From Eutypella sp. D-1 (Eukaryota; Ascomycota; Sordariomycetes; Xylariales; Diatrypaceae): a DNA stretch of 64,000 nucleotides. The DNA lies in contig JAJTTP010000001.1 of NCBI GenBank assembly GCA_023313575.1, positions 2,294,001 through 2,358,000 of the forward strand. The letters run 5' to 3'. Positions 58,004-64,000 of this stretch are shown here, piece by piece. The position numbers were made by a program, and so were the translations under genes. The stretch's first letter is position 1. Each line of letters begins with the position of its first letter. The notes beneath the pieces are model-generated. The model saw only the letters and a list, made by a program, of their open reading frames with translations. It was not told the origin of the DNA and did no database searches.

Positions 58004-61000
58004 CGTGGCCGTCGGAGGGCAGATCGGAGAGACGAAGGTTCGGGGAGGAGCTCTGTTTTGCTGAACTTAACGTAATGTAGAGATATAGATACGAGAAATT
58101 TGGCTACAGCTTATTTGTAGCAAAAAGAGTAGGTATTGTACAAATAAAGCCCGATGCCACAGAATCCTGCAGGTGTCTGCAGCGATAACCGGTAGGATTC
58201 CAGAAGGGGGGTGATATGTTTAACGGGTGAAATCGCTGTCAACTACTGGCAAGAGGAAAAAGAAAAAGGAAATCATATAATAAACTTGAACTACTAACTA
58301 GCTAGCTGACTCGCAGGAGGCTCGCCTCAAAGAGGACGGGGATACACATGAGTATTATATAGCATAGTATAACCTAGTGTAATTTGTATACCTAAGCTAC
58401 TTTAATGACCCCTACCCGCTCCCCCATCCCCAAGTCGGCGTACATAGGAGGCTTGCAGCGCGCATGCTGACAGGCATGGGGAGAACCAGACATCGGAGGT
58501 GCAAGGAGGGTCCAGCTCGAGTTGTAAAACCGCACACAGGGAGGGTCGAAGGGTTCAAGGGTCAAGGGTCAAAGGGAGGTGGGTTGGTTAGCCTGAACCC
58601 GATTTGGGAACCAGGGCAAACCTTAAACGCCCAATCAGCGCACCGTCAGCAACTTTGGTATCTTTGGCTAGGGCCCTAGGAGGCGAAGGGCGTGGTGGGC
58701 TACGCGGGAGGGCACGGAGAGAGATGGACGGGGTAGGTGAGTGGTGTATACAAGTGAGTAGTAGGAGAACCAGGTTGCCAGGAGACCGGCCCCACGGACA
58801 GGCATAATAAAAGGCACATGTCGGAAAGAACCGCTATCTGGCTTACCCAGGCCAAGTTTCTTTCTTCAAGCCACTGATGTTCCGATTCCAAATAATAGGT
58901 ACTCGCAACGCTATATGTACAAGTGTCCAAGTGTCCAAGTGATAGCACATCGAATCCTATATGTCCTAAAAATATCGGATATGTAGCTACTTGAAAAGAG
59001 AAGCAAAGCGCAAGTGAACTATACACACTATACTCCAAGATTTAAGAGGGCACACGACATTGCTTTATTACCGTCGACGACCTCGGAGACTCGCAATAGT
59101 GTGGAACTTCTAGTGACGAAGGACCCGAACTCTTTCTAATTCTAATTACTTCACACACATATACTTAGTGGTCACACTATGTATCCGTGGATGTACAATA
59201 CGGTAACTATGGGTTTAAGGCGAGGCTCAAGCTTTCTCTTAGTGCGAGATTGTCGCGTGGCAGCCTTGAATCTGTTACGAAATGCATTTGCAACCGTCAA
59301 CCCAGCGGGCGAATAGACGACGCTGCCGAGAAAAAAAAGGTCTTGATAAGATAAATCGATCCTATCCTTCGGGAACGAAATCGAGCGACCCTTGCCTATC
59401 CTGTATGTAGAGTTCCAGTTATAAAGACAGGGGTATTATATGGAACGGACCCTACCAAGCTGCGAAGTCGCATTTTTTGGGAGGATCAAGTTGTAACCAA
59501 AAGATAAAATGCATTGCATACATAGGCAGGTCAAGTAAAGCAAAGCCATTTTTGCTTTCCCGACTCATCGACTCATCGGGGGTATATCAAGAGCCACGCC
59601 CCGATCCGGTATGCCAGAAGTGATACTACATTTCAAGCACATAGATAAAAAAGTCGCAGGGAGATTGCAGAATTTGGAATACCTACTTCCAACCACCTAC
59701 GTTATCTTCCTGCGATCTTCCTGCGGTTGGCGACCGGATCATATGTGTGTTTGGGCGCGCATGAACTTAACCGGGGTAGTAAATAGGGAAAGAGGCGGCC
59801 TGCTTCGTATCACTAGGTCTTTCATGATCGACCAGGATATGGCAGGTCTCAGTTCAACCTGGGGAAAGACATAGAAGCTGAAGTACACACTAACAATTCC
59901 CAAGGTCGAAACCCATGGGGTGAGTTGGGGTGTCCCACCTACATAGTAGGCCGTTTGTCATGATGTCAGGACCCAGGGAACTGACTGACCGGCACCACCG
60001 ACGTGACCTTTGTCGATCCGAGACCCATTCCGCGCATGTTGGAGACAGACATCCCGCCGCACATCGGCGCCAGGTCGCGACGAGGCGCCAACGCTGTAGT
60101 ATATGTAGGCATGCAGAGTAATAGTAGAATTCTACTACTAACTGTTAGCCGACAAGCACGAGAAATGGGCGGGCCAGAGATTTCCTATTATCGGCCGGTT
60201 TAGCTCTTTGGGTATGATTCGTCGAGACGAGACCTAAGGGGGGAACAGCCTCCGGACGCCCTTCCCACATGCTAAACCTTGTTGTGTACATAGTATTGCG
60301 CGGCCGACTCGTACTCGTGAACATCTGAAATAGCTGGTAGATAGATGTGTATAAATGTATATATACTCCGAGCTGCCATGTCGATCATTAAAAAAAAAAT
60401 AAAAGAAAGAAATTGGCTGGAAATCCTGTTCATTTCGTATATCGCAGCCTAAGGGGTCGCCGATGGGTGATTGGGCTTCTAACCGGGCTGTCAGGTTTCT
60501 CTACTCTTTCTCTCTCCCTCTCTCTGCCTCTCAGGTCTTTCGGACTCGGACTTCTTTTCCCTTATCTCCCACCCGAACTCGGGCCAATCAGGAAACGGCG
60601 GATTTCTCATACATTGACGAAATAGCCTCTTGGCAAGGGTGAGATAAAAGAAAAATAAAAATAAAGTTCCCGGGATGTGGTATCCATCTATGGAGCCATG
60701 GATGGATTGGCTGTCGCTAAAATCGCGACTACCCGGACTAGCGCCTCTTGCTGTAGATAAGGCAAGGAGAAGAAAACCTGGAAAGGTATGTACTCCTTCC
60801 TCCTTGCCTTGTAGCATCGAACTGATAAGAGGGAGAGAAGAGATGGATCTTAGTCGTTCTTCGTAGCATGCGCGCCTGAGTAGACAGTAGATAGACAGTG
60901 AGGGCATGCTGCTTCATCCCCTGGGGTTTCCCAGATATTTATATCTTTTTTTATCTTGTCCCCCCTATGGAGCCTGAAAAGCAGTTATCTTCGCAGTTAT

Positions 61001-61953
61001 CTTCAAGTACCTCACTTATCTATCTATCTCTCTCTCTCCACCAGGATGTTGAAGCGACCGGCCATTTTTTAAGCTTTTGGGGATGACTTGGATAAACCAG
61101 CTAATCAAGTAGACTTAACCCCGGCCGGCAAAGGGGGATCTTCTTCCCCGGTTCTTTGCCCCCCCGTATATAAATAATAGCTATCTATCTGGACTGGACC
61201 CTTTTTTAGTCATTCCCGCCTGTCAAGTACGTAAAACTTTTCCCATCTCTAATCTTTGGCGGATTTCTCGTACCTTACATAATATGTACATACATAATGT
61301 ATTCGGGATTCAGGTGGCCAGACTTCTAGAAGCAGACACGGGGGAAGACTGTGATGGATGCATGTGGCTTTTCTATGCCCCCATCCCATTCCCCCACGTA
61401 CGGACGAATGCTTGCTCGTTACTTGCCAGCTTGTGAGATGAGAAGGGGGGTTGGTGTGGAAGCCACTGGACCGTCCGCACGCTTCATAACTTTCATCACG
61501 TACTAGATCTTACCTACAAGTAAATACATAATCAACTGCATACAGCTGCAAAAGCCAGACAAATTACAAATCATTTCCCCATTCTGTGAATCAAGGTCCA
61601 TTGCTCAGCGAATCTAGCCCAACTACGTCGTTACGCTACCCAGGTAGCTACAAGTGAACAACGAAATCTGCCTTCGTACGGACATATATTAGGCCGTTAA
61701 AAACTATCGATCGACATCTCCACGATTTATTAACGCGATAAGTGTGCAACGACAAGATGTGGTGAACTAGGTTGAAGGACGAAAAACTAACAAAACAAAA
61801 TCAAAACAAAACCTCCGAATATGGATTGCGCCCAAGGGTATCATAAAATGCTGCCAGTAAAGACAGGGTGAGAGATAGGAAAGAAAACATAACGCCCATC
61901 CTGAGTCTTCCATAATCGTTATGCTCAACACTCATCAATCATCACCATGCACA
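58004..61953. other. Gene-poor spacer
   Basis: About 3.9 kb between the ammonium transporter start and the 3' end of the CRT10-like gene. Only short ORFs without recognisable similarity occur. CT-repeat tracts at about 60500-60530 and 61018-61040 are the only local repeats. A CGATAA site at 58182 could bind a GATA nitrogen regulator upstream of the transporter, but one site is weak evidence. Confidence 0.5.
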
Positions 61954-64000
61954 TCATTGGAAGACGGAGAGAATGTCCGTCGTCGAATCCCGGCTCAACT
62001 CGTAGCTCAGAATCCTGAGGTCGTAGTAGTGGAGCATAAGCCGGTACCGCTTCGGCCTCGCCGCGCCCTCCTCCGCCTGGAAGAGAGGCGAGACCGCTAC
62101 TCCCAGAAGCGGGCATATTGGACGCAGGCCCTTGTCCTCCTCCGATTTCGTCGGTAGAATGGTCTCCACCTTGAAGCCGCGCTTAAGGCTGCTGTACTCC
62201 GTCTTCGGCCGGGTCAGGGTCACGAGCGCTACCCGCCCGCACATGGACCCCGCCACCACCAGCGACAGCTCCGGTACATGCAGAAGATTGCTGAGCCGCT
62301 CATGCGACCAACCTATTCTCGGGAGAACCGCCTGCGCCGGCCGTTCCTGGAGCGTCGCGTTTGCAAACATGACACCGACCCCTCCTTCCTCGAAACTCCG
62401 GAGCTCAATGTCCATCTCGTATGTGCGCAATATACTACTTCCGTCGGGGAGGACCGTTTTGGGCCTTCGTTGCCGTTGCTCACGGGGCTCTCTAGGCAGC
62501 TTTCCGACGGCAACTTTACAGCTAGCGTGTTGTTGGGTGTACGGCAACATAACAGGTCCATCCAATTCCTGTGTGCCTCCAGTAGAAAGCCTGGGTCGTA
62601 AGGTGGCCTCCGGGCGACCGAACCAATTTTGCCGTTCTGCGGGGTCAGGATCCGCAGGATTAGACATGAAGCGCCACGACTGCCCTGACCTCTTCCATGG
62701 ATGTTCTAGCGAGTTGTCTTTGATGAAGCGCCGCCCTTCGCTGATATCAATCCACTGACCGATCCGCTCGTTGGTGATGTATATTGTACGGCTGTCTGGC
62801 AAACCGAACGATTCATCGAAGTCGGTGGTAGGCAGGAAACTGCTCTCTGGTAAAATAAGAACACCCCAGCCTCGAGGCCTGAATTCCCATTTAGCACTGA
62901 TGAAAGATGAAGATTTCCCCGGGGGGGGGGGTGGGAGAGGGTTGATATGCTCACTTTGAGTTATGAGGACGAAAAAAACGCCGGAGAACTGCTTGGTTCT
63001 GGTTTTGATGTATCTGCCCTATTCTAATATGAGGGCATTCTTCATCGAATCTCCAAATGTCCATCAGCCATAGATTTCCGTTAACGTCCGTAGCGGCAAC
63101 TTTGTCCGCTTCGCCATTGGCATTATTGGTGAATGCCACATTCGGTATATTGCCACCCATTGGCCCAGCTGTGAAATACACGAGGTAAGTAATGATTCCA
63201 ATCTAGTGAGGACTGGAATATATATCACAAGGGCCAGCGATGCTCGAGGCCACTTACTTTCTAGGACGATCCGCCAATTCGCATCGCGTTGCCTCACCAG
63301 GGACTCCATGGCGGCTGCCTTTGCAGCACGCTCACCTTTAGGCAGAGTTGCCCAGGAGCTTCCAGATGGATTAATGATATTACCCTGATGGTCCTTCACC
63401 AAGTTTCTGAAAAGTTCAACGGGATCTGCGTTGGGAATGTGGTAGTATGGTATACCGGCCAGGGCGAATATGAAGACGGCGACGTTGTGGTTGTTGGTCC
63501 CGACAGCGATGAGGCGAGACTTCTTGTGGATTGCAAGCCCCCAAGCAGACTTGCCAACATTTTCGTGGAAGAAGGGCTCGACGGGCTTCATGGTCCTGCT
63601 GCCTTCTTCGCGCTCCCGCTGAACCAGTGCGTCCTCTATACTCTTAGTGTAATATGCGATGACGTCGCCATCATCGAAAGCAAGCAGAACGATCTCTTCG
63701 GCACCAAGATCGCCAACTATGAGGTGATTAACTTGATGGGGGAAGTCCGGATCAATACCGCCACCGACCCGATAACTCATAGAACTGGCTCGGGGCTTTA
63801 AAAGAAGGTCCGGGAAAGCAGGTAAAGCGTTGGTGACACAACTGCGAGTTCTCGAAACGTGGATTTGGTTCTTGTATGCGACGAAGTAGAGATTGTAGAC
63901 CTGGGAAAGGGCTGTCACATTAAGCCTCCATCTAGAAATCTGTGGTAAGGAGAATGCACCCAAGTCTACTGCGCCGCCGCCCGCTGTCGTCTCAGTATTG
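61954..64000 (-). CDS. CRT10-like protein (N-terminus beyond the right edge)
   Basis: Minus-strand exons, from the window edge: 64000-63258, 63168-62955 and 62896-61954, about 633 residues of the C-terminal part. The frame is still open at base 64000, so the start is outside. Recognised as CRT10-like from the blocks VNHLIVGDLGAEEIVLLAFDDGDVIAYYT, SAWGLAIHKKSRLIAVGTNNHNVAVFIFAL, VAFTNNANG...VAATDVNGNLWLMDIW and AKWEFRPRGWGVLILPESSF (the last made across intron 2). These look like WD/beta-propeller repeats. In yeast, Crt10 affects transcription of ribonucleotide reductase genes; whether this holds in filamentous fungi is unknown. Intron 2 (58 bp) contains a run of about ten G/C bases. The C-terminal ~80 residues (HYYDLRILSYEL) are well formed and end normally. 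Confidence 0.75.

Overview
The window is nuclear DNA of a filamentous ascomycete (Pezizomycotina, probably a Sordariomycete). The evidence is genes on both strands interrupted by short GT-AG introns (mostly 50-160 bp, donors like GTAAGT/GTGAGT), long non-coding spacers, and fungus-specific families: a Pth11/SAT4-type seven-helix membrane protein, DUF3074, a CRT10-like protein, endopolyphosphatase and CYP51. Exons were rebuilt by joining reading frames at splice sites. Nearly all joins keep phase and restore known family motifs.

Layout. 1-953: C-terminal end of a protein with a receiver-domain tail, possibly a Rim15-type kinase (+). 2.5-6.3 kb: eIF3 subunit d (+) and ribulose-phosphate 3-epimerase (+). 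7.3-9.7 kb: secreted type-B carboxylesterase (-). 11.3-13.1 kb: Pth11/SAT4-like membrane protein (+). 15.1-17.3 kb: Ofd1/Tpa1-type prolyl dihydroxylase (+). 18.1-20.5 kb: vacuolar endopolyphosphatase (-). 22.5-23.6 kb: histidine phosphatase (-). 24.7-25.9 kb: STK19-like protein (+). 31.6-34.6 kb: Kip2/KipA-type kinesin (+). 41.8-43.7 kb: GT23/NodZ-like fucosyltransferase-fold membrane protein (+). 46.0-47.7 kb: CYP51 (+). 48.6-49.7 kb: DUF3074 protein (+). 50.6-55.0 kb: valyl-tRNA synthetase (+). 55.9-58.0 kb: ammonium transporter (-). 62.0-64.0 kb: CRT10-like protein (-), running off the right edge.

Most of these are housekeeping genes, with no sign of one pathway cluster. The largest spacers (25.9-31.6, 34.6-41.8 and 58.0-62.0 kb) hold no gene I can support. 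No tRNA, rRNA, CRISPR array or intact transposon was recognised.

The most interesting signals are regulatory or architectural. The valyl-tRNA synthetase gene has an in-frame mitochondrial-presequence-like extension lacking any AUG (candidate UUG start), and two perfect TGACTCA sites upstream. The endopolyphosphatase carries an acidic/Ser then Lys/His-rich tail like lysine-polyphosphorylation target tracts. The ammonium transporter has Glu in place of the first pore His. A GTCAC minisatellite sits inside a probable 5'-leader intron of the kinesin gene. A 10-bp palindrome TACCTAGGTA recurs in spacers.
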